Notes: a model not told the origin generated them from the letters alone. 64,000 bases of DNA from Tricholomella constricta (GCA_013368375.1 JAACJP010000006.1:930001-994000); one strand, 5' to 3'; shown: positions 24,781 to 37,896, counted from the stretch's first letter. Numbers and translations are program-made.

Positions 24781-26029
24781 ATGGCCCCGCTCACTGACAC
24801 TAATGGTCCCGTTACAATTATAGCCCTACCCAACGAGACTCTCTGCGCAATATTGCTGTATTTTTCCCCTCCCACCCTCACGGGCATCGCTCGCGTTTCC
24901 CAACGGTTCAAAGCGGTCGCGGAACGTCTTCTTTACTCATCCATTCATCTTAATGAGACCCTTTCCGAATCATCGCCACTCCCCTGGAAGACCCTGCGAT
25001 GGTGCGAGTCGATGCGACAACGAGCTCATCTCATCGAAGCCACCAAAAAATTGCAAATCCGATGGCAAGCCGATCTACGCTCAACGTTCTCCCAATCCTT
25101 GAACCCCGTCTGCGTCCAGATATCTGACGTCCTGCGCCTCCTCGTCTTCCTCGAATCGCTCGAAATCTTCCTCGGCCCCGCCAACCTCGCGCCCTCACAT
25201 GACGAGCCCATACACGCGATCGAGCGCGTGATCCGTGGCACCCACCTCCCACTCCTCCGACACTGCTCACTCGGCGCAGAGTGGACCAAGGGTGTGCAGC
25301 CCTACACCTCCGTCCTCTCCTCCTTCCTCGCTTCCGCCTCCGCGTTACGTCACCTCAAGCTGCCTGACCACCTCGCAGGCCTGGACCTGCCCCCGGGTGC
25401 CTTGCCATCTTTGTCGTCCTTCCGAGGTTCCGCCGACACAGCAGCGAACCTCCTTCCCGGGCGCCCGGTGCAGGCGCTCGCGCTCGTCGGCCAGGACTCG
25501 GACGTCACACGCGAGAACCTCCCGCGCATGACGCTCACGTCCGTGCCCCTGCGCTACCTCGATCTCTCCGCCATGTCTGTGCGCCCGTTGCTCCTTCGCA
25601 ACGTCTCGACGCACTTCCCGACGCTCGAGCGCCTCCGCGTAAAGCTCGCCCTGAGGCACACCCTGCACTACGCGTTCTCTGGCATCGTAAGCATCTCTCT
25701 TTCCTCTCTTTCTCTTTCTCTTTTTCTTCTCCTCCCTTGCTCTACGTCTGTCTCCTGCCTATTATCATCCCATGGCGAATACTAAAGTTGCGTCTGGCAA
25801 GCTGTAGAGACTCCTCGCCGGCCTCTCCGCGGTCCTCAGTGCGTTCCGCCAGCTGGAACTCATTGACCTATCTCCGACGGACGTGGACGGCGTCGGACGG
25901 GCTGACGCGAAGGAGGAATTAGTCCTGGTCCGTGAATGGGGGCGAGCATGCCCTTCGTTACGGCGCGTCATTTTCCCCTCAGAGACCGAATGGGAGTGGC
26001 AAGCGGAAGGCACGTGGGCATCGTGCTAG
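24781..26029 (+). CDS. F-box-like/leucine-rich-repeat type protein
   Basis: Two exons (24781-25686 and 25808-26029) give 375 residues. The N-terminus (IIALPNETLCAILLYFSPPT...IARVSQRFKAVAERLLY) is a typical F-box, which binds SKP1. The remaining protein contains weak leucine-rich stretches (LPDHLAGLDLPPGALPSL, LRYLDLSAMSVRPLLL). Such proteins act as substrate adaptors of SCF ubiquitin ligases; the substrate cannot be told. The second exon is GC-rich and keeps the frame to a TAG stop. Confidence 0.8.
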
Positions 26030-26442
26030 ACTAGCTACTGATTTCGTTCTTCATTTCGCTTTCTCGGGCACCGAGGGAATTACTATCTATCTATGCAGAC
26101 ATCCGCACCAACAAGAACACAATCGCACTCGCGCACGCATTTTGTTTCCTAAATTATGACGCCACGACACGACGCTGCAGTATGCCCGTCTTCCCATACC
26201 TTCGGACAGTTATCTTTATATACCATCTCTGACGATTGAGATACAGAATACATAACATACGGGTAGCTCATGCGGGTGGGGGGTAATAATGACAACAACA
26301 GATGATGCAACACCATGCGACCTGCGCATGGAACGGAAGGAGGTGTCGGTGGGGGGGCTGGGTATCGACGAGTAATTAACGAAAGGAGTGATCATGTATA
26401 GCGAACGAAAGCGAGGGCGCAATGCGAATGTGATCCGACCGT
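26030..26442. other. Intergenic, convergent gene ends
   Basis: No coding feature is seen between the convergent F-box and RhoGAP genes. The stretch contains short G-rich and AT-rich tracts only. Confidence 0.6.
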
Positions 26443-29109
26443 TCATTCCGATTCGTCCACAAATATGTCGGTATAGTGATTGAGGATCGTTTCAATGGCC
26501 TATTCGACAGACAGACAGACAGACAGCACACAGACACACGGAGTCAGCGAGCGCACGCACACTGCACAGTCCATGATACGCACCTGGTTCTGCAGCGTCG
26601 CGTCGGCCATGCCGGCGTTGGCCTGCCCGTTACTTGGCGCCTGCCCGAAGAGCGTGGGTCCAAACACGATGGCGAGGTTCTGCATTGACATGGAATTCAG
26701 AGCGGCGTTTTGGTTTATACTGTCGGTGATGGATGTGTTTAGCACTGGACATTACGGAAGGAAATGAGCACCACGCACCAGTGCAGATGCCCGAGGAAGT
26801 ACTTGAGCGTTGCGTAATTGGGGTCTGGGAGTTCGTTTACCTTTTCGTGCAGCCTGATGTGTCGTAGGCGGTCGTTTTCGATTTCTGCACGACACAGAAG
26901 CAGTCAGCACATGAAACAGCCTACTTTGGAATGTGGTACGGACTCGCAGCCTCAAGGAAGCCTTGGTGGAGGGTGAAGGTCAGCAAAGGGTCCGGAAGGT
27001 CCCGCAACCATTGCTTCAGCACGCTTGTGACGTTGTTGATGTCTCCAGACCATTCCGGAGCATCCAGGTCGACGGCTTCAAGATCTGTGTAGCATTGCCA
27101 GCTAATGAACACGTGCGGATGGGAAAAGCAACTGTCAAGAACCTTGATCCAATCGTTGCCGCAGTTTCGCTACTTTGCTCGTCGTACCACTGATTCGGTA
27201 GATTCCTTGCGTCTGCATGCCGTACTTCTCAATGGCCTGGCAGCATTTTACCACGATAAGTGGGATTTCGACGTTGTCCCTCGTCATCTGTTCAGCCAGA
27301 TCCACGCCGAATGTGGGCCGGCCTCGGTCATGCACTCCGTTGATACCGTTTGGCGATACGCTAGTCAACTTGTCGCCATCGTGCCGTGGCAATGGAGGCA
27401 GCTGAAGGGTCGCTTTTTAGCCCTCAGCGCCAACTATACGAGGGAAGGGAGTGGCTCACGAAACCCTCTTCTGAGGGACCTTCTCGACGCGGACCTCGAG
27501 CGACGCTTCCTCCGCGAGCATAGGCATAATGTTGCATATAAGTTCTAAAATCGCTCCGATTGTCGATAGTTTCTATCGATGCCTTCAGGCCGAGCCCTGA
27601 CACAACGAAAATAAGACAGAAAGGCTGGAAAACGCGGAGGCATACATACCTTCTTCCCGAGGAGGAACCAAGATAGACCCATCGCTAAGGACTATACTTT
27701 CGAATAAGAAAGCATAACGCGTCATATGATACTGGGTGCCGAGATCCATCTCGTCAGTACATTCCTTGAGAGACTGATACTCAAGTGAGCTGCACGCTGT
27801 TGACAGGTATCAAGAGGGCACGAACGCGAAGTATTCGAGGCAACTGGAAATTAAAATACTCCTGCCGCATGGCCTGCGTATCGGTGACCGCTTTCCGGTA
27901 CATGTCAGAAGCCGCCGACATTCGCGACCTGATGTCATCTTCTTGTCGTTGAATCTATGCGAGAAGAATGTTATCAGCATATATGGACAATTTCGCCGTG
28001 GTTTATGATGACGAACGTTTCCAGGGTTTTTGCCCTTGAGTAGGAGACCGCCCTTGGCAACGGCCTTCCCAATGGCCCGCTTCCCGCCAGCACCACCTGG
28101 CCGACCCTGCACCACATTGTCCTTTAAAGATTCACCCTCTTTCTGAAGGAGAACGCGTTCTAATTCCTCGGATGTTATATCCAACCGATTCTTGCACTTC
28201 TCGGTGGTGGCTTCCGAATCCTGGAGCGACCGTTCGTATCGCGTCGCGAGCTCTTTCGTCTACGCGCGCGGGGTTGAGATGATTTGTGTAATCCCTTGAA
28301 GAGCTTAGATGTACCTGCTTTCGATTCTTTTCGACCTCCTTTGTCAAGACTGCAAGCTCCTCACTCATCTCATTGAGCCGTTGCGCGAAACGTAGTCTGT
28401 TTTCTGCCATCAGCTCATGGACGCGCATGGTCGCCTGCCATGCGTTGACAAAAGATCTTTGGGGGGAAATCAGTTGATATGAAGTAGAACTGGAAAAAGG
28501 GCCCTCACCCCGCTTTCCCATCGTGCATCGCATAGGCCTCGGCAGTCGTCCGCGCTAGTTTCTGCATATTCTTCCCATATTCCTCCTCCATGGCCGCCCG
28601 CTTCTTGAAGAACGCAGATGCTTCCTAGCAGTCCAATAAGACGCGTAATTGTATGTAGAAATGAGGTAATAGCTCACTCTGCATGACACTGTACTCTGTT
28701 TTATCCGATCCAGGAGCAGTGGTACTCCGCACTGAGGTTCATCATAAGCGCAGAACGCCATCAAACAGAAGGACAGACGCACATCCAGGTCGCACAACGC
28801 CCTGAGCACATTCTCGTCGAACGTAGTCTCCACTAGACTCGTCGTGTCGCTCTGCATCGTGGTTAACATATCGCGTCGTTCGGTTGTCGAGGCAGGTGGA
28901 CTCTCCTGCCACCTGGATGTCGATGACCGTCCCGCTGAATCCACACTCGACCGCGGTATCGGTGAAGTCGAGGTTATGCGAGGGCTTGAGGAAGACGGTT
29001 CGATAGGTTCAAACGTCCGGAGCTGCGGTCGTCCATGACCACCACCGTTCTGAAAATCGGACTGATCGCCACTCTCCCAAGCGCTCGATAGATAGCCTTC
29101 CTCCGCCAT
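26443..29109 (-). CDS. RGD1: F-BAR and RhoGAP domain protein, RGD1-like
   Basis: A multi-exon gene. The N-terminus is Ser-rich (MAEEGYLSSAWESGDQ). An F-BAR region follows (EASAFFKKRAAMEEEYGKNM, SFVNAWQATMRVHELMAEN, then MYRKAVTDTQAMRQEYF). The C-terminal RhoGAP domain begins near FGVDLAEQM, with the arginine finger in GIYRISGTTSKV, the LKQWLRDLPDPLLT motif and MQNLAIVFGPTL. The last exon ends IETILNHYTDIFVDESE at 26443. F-BAR domains bind and curve membranes; Rgd1-type proteins switch off Rho3/Rho4 GTPases at growth sites. The intron at 26500-26583 contains a (GACA)n microsatellite. Exact exon limits in the 27.4-28.6 kb part were not all fixed. Confidence 0.9.
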
Positions 29110-29542
29110 TACTGGGTGCAGGAGCCTGCAGGGTCCGGTTTAATTGCTGGGAGAGTATAGCAACAGAACTAGAAATCACAGCGGTGATTCGTGAGCGGGC
29201 TCCGCAAAGTTAATGGGATTCCAAAGGGGGATGCAGTCCGTTGCGCTACTTGGCACCACGTGGTTTAATAGGAATAAGATGCCGGCGAGCGTCGCCCGAA
29301 TATGCACAGCATCGACTCTCAACTCGATCACGAACGCCCTTGTTCTCCAGCATTCATCAAAGATTCTTTCACGGAGAAAAGGTAAACATGAACACATCCT
29401 AGGATTCATAATGGAATTGTTCTTATATCGCACAAGGTGGTGTTTTGAATAGTAATCCTCCTTGCTGTAATTGAATTTCACGAAACGCACCTCTCAACGC
29501 TGTGCAATTGATAAGACGGATAGCTGACGGTTTACAGTCCAA
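29110..29542. other. Intergenic upstream of the RhoGAP gene
   Basis: Nothing recognisable was seen; short open frames only. Confidence 0.5.
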
Positions 29543-30193
29543 TTGATACGAATGATACATGCCGTCGCTAAGATGGTTCACGTAGAGGACACTGCAAAAT
29601 CCCTTGACTGCATTCCCTGGCCTACAATCCGCACCCAATCACCTCAACGACGGCGCATCGAGCGAGTGTCCAGTTTTACTATCAGCCATTCCAATTATGC
29701 GATTTATTGCGGCGGCGTCTGCACTCAGGTGTGTAAAAACGACGAAAGGTATCGCTGGCAAGTTGTTCGAATATCAGCGAATGCCATAGATGCATGTAGG
29801 GCATTTCTTGTCGACCGTGTCGTTGACAAGGGGATGTTCTGCCATCGGACTACAGGACCGTTAACAAATGTACATCTTTCCAATTCGCGGATGAATGCTG
29901 CCATGGAATACACTGACCTGCGGGGGCAAGTATTTTTGCAATCATGCGGCTCGATGTTATGCGAGTTACTCGTGATGCAGTTTCGGGAATTGCAATCGAC
30001 CTGGACTCTGGCAGATTACGACGCAACCCAGACCCAGCGATACGTTACTCGCCTTCTGACGTTTGGTCAATATCTGGTGGGTGCACAAATACTGGTCATA
30101 AAGAAAGAGCAAGAAGCACATTTTGTCGATGGCTTGCTAGAACTGGAGTCGTACCTCCTGCGCATGCGAGGGTTTTATAGGCTCACCTTTTAG
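29543..30193 (+). CDS. Uncharacterised 216-residue open frame
   Basis: A single-exon open frame with no recognised domain and no membrane segment. The absence of introns is unusual in this window. It could be an orphan gene or a chance frame; no homologous frame was seen on the other strand. Confidence 0.25.
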   Translation: MIRMIHAVAKMVHVEDTAKSLDCIPWPTIRTQSPQRRRIERVSSFTISHSNYAIYCGGVCTQVCKNDERYRWQVVRISANAIDACRAFLVDRVVDKGMFCHRTTGPLTNVHLSNSRMNAAMEYTDLRGQVFLQSCGSMLCELLVMQFRELQSTWTLADYDATQTQRYVTRLLTFGQYLVGAQILVIKKEQEAHFVDGLLELESYLLRMRGFYRLTF

Positions 30194-30816
30194 GTCTTTT
30201 TCTTCGCATTCCCTGGCTTATCGAAGTCACGATGTCCCCAAAACAAAGATCCAGATTCATATTGTGGCCTGCCCGAACCGCCGAACATTAAGATCGTCGC
30301 TCGGACGAAGGCTTGCGCGTAGCAATGGATTGGTCCTCGCGTGATTGATCGGGCCACGTAGGACATGTTGCACGATGTCCCCAAACGCTCAGTTATGAAG
30401 CACTCCAGTGATCGTCGCAGGATAAAACTGGGAGGTGTGATGGGGCCAAAGTCTCCTGACGAAGCATGTCAGTGAAATAAAACAATGTCAGGACCGCAGT
30501 GCCGTAGGGACAGTCATGCGCACTGAATGAGTGAGTGGATGTCCAGTAAATTGAGTTTGCCTCATCCTTTACACCTAGGTAGTTGTAGTTGTTAGACGAG
30601 TATGCGGATGCTTGATACACGCACACTGTTACAGTTCCCATTCATCCCTGTTGCATGTGAGCAGAGAAGCGGAGGCGGAGAAGACAACTGACAGGTTCAA
30701 TTTTGGAGATGGGCCCATCTGGACGTAATCTAACCCTATGTTCCAGCGAAGCCTTACCCCCCAAACACACCCAAACATGATAACACGATGACAGAAAAGG
30801 AGGAGTTGCATACCGC
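30194..30816. other. Intergenic, nothing recognised
   Basis: No coding or repeat structure could be supported between the 216-residue frame and the NUP85 stop. Confidence 0.5.
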
Positions 30817-33703
30817 CTAACGGGAAGTACATCTGGCGAAATACCTAGCCAAAGCCAAACGCACGAGTTTCAACTGCTCGAGAGCCTCCTTTTCTCCACT
30901 TCCATGCATAGTCCGCATTAGCACAGACAAGTACTCATCCCCAGCACCCTGAGATGTCCTGACAAAGATTTCCTCGAGTTTCCGCAAAAGCTCAGATGCG
31001 CTCGCAGATGCAAATAGCAATGATGGACCTACAAGAATTGGGGTCGAAAGGCCTTAAGAGGCAAAGTGAGCTGCACGCACCATGTTGCAAAAGTGGCACT
31101 GAGTCGCAGAGTAGCACCGCCCACCAGGATTTCGGTGCCAAATCTTCGCTGAAGATGGCCAGAAGGTCCAATGCTGCATCTTGAAACTCCTGCTCTTCCC
31201 GAAGTTGGTGAAAATGGGCATATCGGACCGCAAACAACAGACGATGGGCGAAAATTCCCTGCCTTGAAGGCCGGTTGCGAAGCTCCTGCACTGAGGGGGC
31301 TATTGCAGATGCATACTTGGCAAACGCTGTTGAACCTACTAGCCAGTCAAAAACGATGCGGCGGAGCAGAAGGTGCGACTTTACCACTTGAGATGTACTC
31401 CTCAAGGACTCGGTCAACCACGCGTCCCATACCAGGCCAATCTTCCGCAGAAATGCAATACGGGACAGCAAGACCATAGTCCTTCTCCTGAATCATGGTC
31501 TGTGCGGCTACCTGAAATGAATCCTCTGTAAACAAATTTGGACGACGAAAAGCCGATGGAAGCAACAAACTCTGCAAACAGTGCGCCTGACGAGCTCCCG
31601 CTGGTACTGAAGACAAGTTTGGTTGACATCCTTCAGAACACCCACAATGCCCCCCGATTGTATCCTCCCGTTCGACTCGATTTGTTCGCGGAGCCTGAGA
31701 GGGACACGAAGCAAGATTTCATCTGCTTGCAGTTTACCGATTTCCCCGCAAGAATACATGTAGTCGACGGTAATTCTCCAAAGAGCCGGATCGGAATGGA
31801 GATAGTCGGCGTACTTGAGTATATGAAAATCTCGCAAAGACAATCTGGAACTATACGAATCTGAGTGGTTGAAGGCGAAAAAAGTTGAGAAAAGCTCACT
31901 CTTCGTCTAAGTTAGCCTCTATAAGAGACAATGGCTCCATAATATCTGCGAGATGAGCCGATAGCCAAGGGTCAAGTTGCGAAGTATGCTCCAGGACTTT
32001 GAGAGGTTCTCCTGCGAATAATGCGGCATGTATCATATCCTCCAGGTGGGTCGGATCTGGAGGCAAAATATCCAGAACCTGTGACACCACGTCTCTATGA
32101 CAATTTAGGATTCAGCCATCTCCGTTAGACGCCAGAGGAGACACGAACGGTAAATCTTGTCTGCGCAGCCGGACGTCGACAAACACCCCCCACGCAGCGC
32201 ACACCTCCTTCCAGTCGGAACCAAGCTCACCACAAACACGCTTGATGACTTCTGCCCGGCCTTCCAAAATCCCGACGATGTCACTCAATCTGTCCCACCA
32301 ATTATCAAAGGCGTCGTATCTGTTATCTTCCGGAACACGATCCATTTCGATGCGGAGTGCCTTGACTTTGTCACTCCAACGCCGTGACGCATATGCAAAG
32401 TCCCTCTCGGCAGTAAAGTTCTGGAGGCGAGGTTGGGATTCTATCAAAGGTAAAAGAGTCTTTGTCAAGGCTTGGAGATCTTCTGATGGATGTCGCGATA
32501 GGATCCCGAGGAAGAAAATGGAAGCTTTGGAGAGGCCACGCAGCGTAGCCCTAAAAGTGAACATCAATTATAGGACATAATTGACATTTGGTTGACACGC
32601 ACCTCGTGAGGTAGGGCCAGAATGTTTCGTCTTCCCAGGGGTGCTCCAACGAGCTCAGGTGATCACCTTCTTCTGTGGAAGGCTCGATAAAATGCGTGTT
32701 GAGCCATTCCATTAATTCGTCTCCCACGGGAGCGTCCTCGTAGCCAGGCTCAGCCAAATACAGCACGACAAATAGCGAGAAACAGGTGTACAAGCTGCGA
32801 TAGTGTTCACTGCTGAATTGCAAGGGTCCCTCAGGGCGCCGCAGTAGTGGTTGCTGTAAGGTTGGCATTAGATGAGCCGACGCGCTTGAGAAAGGTCGCG
32901 CACCGAAGCGTGTATCCAGCATTCCTTAATGAAATTTACATAGTCGATGGCCAGTTTTCGCATCACCTCCAGGGATTGATCGCTTTGAAGCCTGTTGACT
33001 CTGGTTTCAATGGGCCAGTGTGCGCGGAATAAGTCCAGTAAGCGTACCAATCCGGTTCCTGTTGTTTGGCTGCCTTCATTAGGTTTTGGAAGGCGGCAAA
33101 GATGATGAGTGTGTCTGTGATGAACTGCACTAGAAATATTAAGTCGAAGATTCGATTGCAGAGGTTAGACACGCACGAGGCGCCTTTCCGAGGAGGGTAC
33201 GCTGTCCAGACCCGCAAAGTAGATCGGCTGGTCATCATTTGAATCTGGTTTTAGAGAATGCTCATCGGAGGGAGTCTGCCCACAATCATATTAAATCAGG
33301 AGTAGCCCTTGACTGCACGCAACTCACTGTGCTCGTCACGAATATCGCCAGGGAAGGGTTTAATGGCGACCAAGCCAATGAAAGCGTTTGGCCAGCCTTA
33401 GCAAGCCCTTCCACGTCCCCCGACTCGACAAGGGGAGGAACAAGATTCAAGTGGCTCTCTCCTAGCATTTCCAATGAGTCGACGCGTCTCGTGGTCGCGA
33501 TCTGAGCGCGTAACAAGAATTCGTATTGGCCGTGGTCGATGGCTTGTGCAACTTTTGGTTTGCCGAACTTCGCACAGTGTTTGGCAAGCAGTACCTCCGA
33601 ACCCCGATTGGAACTCCGCGGCTCGTACAACCTTGCCTCGGCTGTCTTTTAAATGTATCACACTGGAGGCAAAGGTCAATATTTTCAAGCAAAAGATCAA
33701 CAA
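30817..33703 (-). CDS. NUP85: Nucleoporin NUP85
   Basis: A many-exon minus gene. Diagnostic stretches include DPALWRITVDYMYSCGEIGK, ADEILLRVPLRL, FQVAAQTMIQEKDYGLAVPY, GIFAHRLLFAVRYAHFHQL and the C-terminal EALEQLKLVRLALARYFARC. This alpha-helical protein is a scaffold of the Y-shaped Nup84 complex of the nuclear pore. Upstream exons include LAWSPLNPSLAIFV and DDQPIYFAGLDSVPSSERRL. The first exon and start are not fixed; the likely start lies near 33.6-33.73 kb. The stop (TAG, 30817-30819) ends the ARCTSR tail. Confidence 0.85.
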
Positions 33704-33960
33704 AGAATGCTAAAAGTGTTTCTCCCATTCAATAACAATTCAATAATCGTTCAATATTTCGACTTGGGGGAATATATTTTGCATTATTTGTTGATTCTTT
33801 GACTGAAAATATCAAGCTTTGCCACCAGTGTCAAGACTGAAGTTGAACGATCAAGTCATTTCAAGAAAACCTGCGCTGTGTCTTTGGGGCTCCGTTAACT
33901 CTAAGGACTATTAGGAGCGCCATGACATTGTTACTGAACTCCCATGTTCGCTGTCACGCA

Positions 33961-34185
33961 CTAGACCCTTCGGGCCAAGGGCACCATGGAAGGCTCCCAT
34001 GCAGAGTAGCATTGCCTTTCACCCACATATAACAAGGTTCCCCGTCGAACTGAAATATCTGGGATGAAAAGCCCTGAAGGATCTAAGCTTCCTTTTTTCA
34101 TGCCATCCAATCCATACCCAAGGCCTGGTTCAGCACAGAATTCCGAGTACTCTATCGGAAGTTGCAATTCACCTAGGCGCTTCAC
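33961..34185 (-). pseudogene. Orphan coding fragment, family unknown
   Basis: A 74-residue open frame (GELQLPIEYSEFCAEPGLGY, SGLFIPDISVRRGTLLYVGE) with coding-like composition but no flanking exons. It is open at its upstream end and may be a fragment of a larger gene or transposon protein. An AT-rich stretch with three TTCAATA repeats lies just right of NUP85 at about 33728-33760. Confidence 0.35.
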
Positions 34186-34982
34186 AATCTCCGGTCATAC
34201 TGAGTTATAGTTCCAAAGCGAAAACGCTTTAAAGATGACCATGTGTGTTGCAGTGCCTCTCCTTGTGGTGTACCGTCCCAAAGGATACATGCTTCTTCAT
34301 CTGCGAACACTATATGGGTCTCGACAAATGCTGCGATCTGCGCTTGCAAAGAAAAAAAATTCTGCCACTCCCATTAGCCAGCATCTTCCATGGGTTCTCT
34401 CTTCTATCACTGTTCGGCTCTCCTTGAGTCACGGGCAAATTCTCACCATACACATCGTTTGTTTTTACTCAATCGCCATTTGTGAGTCTCTGAGTATGTT
34501 CTCTCCTTGTTCAAATGTTATTTTTTACTGTAGACTCGCTTGTCCATGCCGTCCCTTCTCTCAACCGACCGGTCCTAACCATGTGGCGGCCATTTCACAC
34601 TCGATAGAATCTCATCAATCTCGCCTTTAGTGACACCGCTGGAAGTTTCTCAGGAGGTCAGGCAGTCGACCCCATGCCAGCTCAACCCCGCCTAGCTAAA
34701 AAAAAATTGGCCTCCGAGTACGTGCCGAATCTGCACGAGATGTTGGTAACATCCATATCCCTGATCGTCTGAAACCCACTCCGGTCGTGATTGTATAGAA
34801 GTTACACCCCTTCCAGGCCACCACAGAGGCCAAAGACCGGCATGATCATAAATATCGGGAGCTGCCTGACAGCAAACGACAACTTGCCTGTTAAAGCAAA
34901 GAACAAATATCCACCCTTGACACGATTACAAACACCCCTGGCAGCAACCGCAAGCTCTACGACGCAGACTGTACTCACAAAA
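34186..34982. other. Intergenic, nothing recognised
   Basis: Only short open frames are seen. A sentence-like segment near 34760-34790 (CCTGATCGTCTGAAACCCACTCC) recurs in altered form near 35090 and may belong to the duplicated block described next. Confidence 0.4.
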
Positions 34983-35080
34983 TAAAGTACCCCCAGCCGC
35001 ACAAGTCGTTGATATCCAGCGACACATCCGTATCCGTTGTATCCTCTCAAGGGCCTTCACATCATACTTGGGAACATCAC
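34983..35080 (-). repeat. Degenerate partial copy of the RING gene 3' end
   Basis: The stretch around ACACATCCGTATCCGTTGTATCCTC...TTCACATCATAC resembles 35262-35340 at the end of the RING gene, with substitutions and a deletion. It looks like a decayed duplication of the last coding bases. Confidence 0.5.
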
Positions 35081-35235
35081 CATCCCTAATCGTCTGAACT
35101 CCACTCCAGCTAGAATGAGCATAGTTTTGGCGCCACCAAGAGCGAAGAATTGAACAGCATCCGACACGATTACAAATGCAGAAAGGATAACGGTATAGTA
35201 CAGACTACACAGACAGAGCAAAAAAAAGAAAAGGT

Positions 35236-37475
35236 TTACCGTAAGTGGTAAGGGTCGTTAGCGTCTAGCCATACCTCCGTATCCGTGGTGTCGAAGTCCT
35301 CCACATCCTCCATCCTCACCAGCCGCTTCACATCATACGCCCCACGCACAGGCATTGCACTCACACTCGTCCTCTCCGACCATGTCCACCGCGCTGGGTT
35401 CTCCTTCAAGTCAGTCAGCACCCCCCGCATGTATCGTTCACCACTATAGTCCGCCTCCCCAAGCTTGACATTCCAGCCAAGAAAAACCCGATGGTTCCGC
35501 GGCACAGTGTTAAGTGTGGCGTCGTCCGGGAAGGGCCAGAGTTCATCCAGCGAGGGAAGGTGCGCTACGAGGCCTCGGCTGTGTGTGTACGCCATCCCAA
35601 AGATCCTTATCATGTCCAAAGTGCACCCCCGTCGCAGAAGACGGAGGGTAGAAGACGCCATGCCTTCGTTCCGGAAGACATAGTCTTCCGGGTCAACAGT
35701 GACACGAGGTGGTTCCCACTGTGCGGGGACAAACACGTTCTCGTACACATCACTGCCATCCTCATCGAGGCTGTCACCTTCCTCCCCGTCATCCTCATCT
35801 TCGTCCTCATCTACATCCTCTTCGCTCCCGCTCCCACTCGCACTGACACTATCATCATCGTCATCGTAGCGCAACATGTACCGCCGCCGGTTTATGGCCA
35901 GCCTATGCGCAAGCTCGCCATGAAGCCCCCCATGTAAGCCCTGCATCGCCCACTCAATCGCATCCTCATACACCTCATCCTCGTCGCTCGACCCCAAGTC
36001 GCCCTCATCCTCATCACCATCCTCGTCGCCCTCATCCCCACTCGACTCAAACAGCCCTCTCCACGGATCTTCCTGGTCCGGCGACGGGCTTCTCCTGCTG
36101 GGCACTCCCGCCGTGCCACCTGCGCCCATCTTGTATTTGGCAAGTGCGGTGACGACCGCCTTGACCACGAAGACGGGGACTGGGCGGCGGGTGACAACGG
36201 CACGGCAGCACGGGCAGGACTTGGTGCGGGTGAGGATATAGTGCGGGTCGTCTTGTTCATTTGGATCCATGTCACTGTCGTCCGCAGACGGGGGCGCCTT
36301 GCGGAACCATTCTTGGAGACAATGCATGCAGAGGATGTGGCCGCATGGTGAGAGACTGTACGTGTGAGTTGGTTCAATTAGCTTTCAAGAAATGTGAGTT
36401 TAGAGTGCGGAACGTACGCGTAAGGTCTATAGAGGAGGTCCATGCATATCTGACATTGCAGCGAAAGATCAATCGTTGTGATAAGCTAAATGGTGGGTTA
36501 ACTTGGTAGCGGAGATCCAAATGCTTGGTGGATACATACCTCTTCCTTCTTCTCGACTTTGGCTTTCAAAGCTTGAACCTGTTTCTCCTGTTCGTTCTTA
36601 GCCTAAAACCAGCCTTGAGCAAAGGCTGGCATATCAAGCGCTCAGAAGAGGCGCACCAAAGTCTCTGCAAGTAATTGAGCTTTCAATTCCTCAAGTTTCT
36701 GTATAGGGGAAGGAAATGGTAAGTTAAGATCAAACGTGAAGAAAGCAGGAGCCCGAACCTTTGCCTGTTTCTTCGCCACCTTCTTGTAATCAACGGCAGC
36801 TTTCTTCCAAGACTCAATTTCCTTTCTCATTCTTTCAAATTCTGCATGGGCCAACGGGCCGGAATAAACGTGTCTATCAGAGCGGTCGTGATGCCTATCC
36901 CGAGCCGTATCGCCAGAAGGTTCTGTAGGCTCCCCAAAGAAGCGGCGGGAAGATGATGCTGTGTGCGAGGCCGCCGAACGTTCGACTCCTTTCCCTTTGT
37001 CCCGTCTCCCGTGATCAACACTTGCGTGTTCATTCTCTCTCCTCTGCATCGATACGGTCGTGGGCTGCACGGCGAACGTAGCATGCGCATGCGCATGCCT
37101 CCTGCTGGGTTCGCGCGCGGCTGGGTCTCTGTCGGAGCGGGAATCACGCGAATCGTCCATTCTGGGACGGGAGCGACGAGGAGTAATGAAAGGCCGTGAA
37201 GGTGCAGTAGGATTGACCAGAGCTGATCGGTCGCGTTCTCTCATTCCGTATCCGCAATCGTTGTCCTCTGGCGCGGTCACAGCTGTCCCAGTACTCGTTG
37301 ATTCAGACGACTTCTTCCTCTTGAGGGAGCTCGAGATCGAGGAGGTGTAAGAAGCGATGGAATGGACAGTCAGTGGGTCTGGCCTCGGCTTTGATTTCAG
37401 TAGTCGAGCTGTGGCCACTCCAGGATGGCGTGCGTGCTGGGCGCGGGTACGAGGAGCATCGATGTCGGATGCCAT
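35236..37475 (-). CDS. RING-finger protein with acidic region (probable E3 ligase)
   Basis: Five exons (37475-36759, 36698-36657, 36602-36540, 36485-36418, 36355-35236) sum to 2010 bases, 669 residues. The N-terminal 230 residues are basic and low in complexity, followed by a coiled coil (MRKEIESWKKAAVDYKKVA, ELKAQLLAETLAKNEQEKQV). A C3HC4 RING follows: CQICMDLLYRPYALSPCGHILCMHC, then CPCC. After it comes a strongly acidic stretch (DDDDDSVSASGSGSEED) and a conserved-looking C-terminal domain. A coiled coil directly before the RING suggests a dimeric ligase; PSH1-like function is possible but unproven. The gene is divergent from argininosuccinate synthase. Confidence 0.88.
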
Positions 37476-37896
37476 CGTTCCTAAACTCTTATCCGAATTT
37501 CGTGGACACGTTGTAGACGTATGGCAAGAGGGTCTCGTAGTGGTACGCTTAGTACGGCCCGGATCAGTTGTCACTTCAAACTGACATATACTTAAACCTG
37601 ATATCTGCAATTCATGTAAAACATCATTGAACCAGTCATTTGAATAGCTTACGAGTCCTTGAAGTTGCAATAAAGCTGAGTACACCGTCAGAGTCAATGA
37701 AAGAGATTGAGTCCGTGACACGACCAATTCCGACGGTCACCCCACAGTAACGCCCACGTGATTAGGGCTTTCGACCGAAATCGATCAGGGCGATTAGATT
37801 TTAGTCCAGGCGGAATTTTCGGTCCAGGCGAAAAACTCCGGATCCAAGCCCCAACTCGAACATCTACTCTTGCAACCCCCCATCTCAGTGCATACT
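37476..37896. promoter_or_regulatory. Divergent upstream region of the RING gene and ARG1
   Basis: The 421 bases separate two divergent starts. A GAGTCA core at 37691-37696 matches the half of a Gcn4-type site, fitting amino-acid control of ARG1, and a CACGTG lies near 37754. Both are short motifs that may be chance. Confidence 0.35.

Noticed and set aside
26500..26583. (GACA)n run as a CRISPR or regulatory array
   Set aside because: Simple microsatellite inside an intron of the RhoGAP gene.
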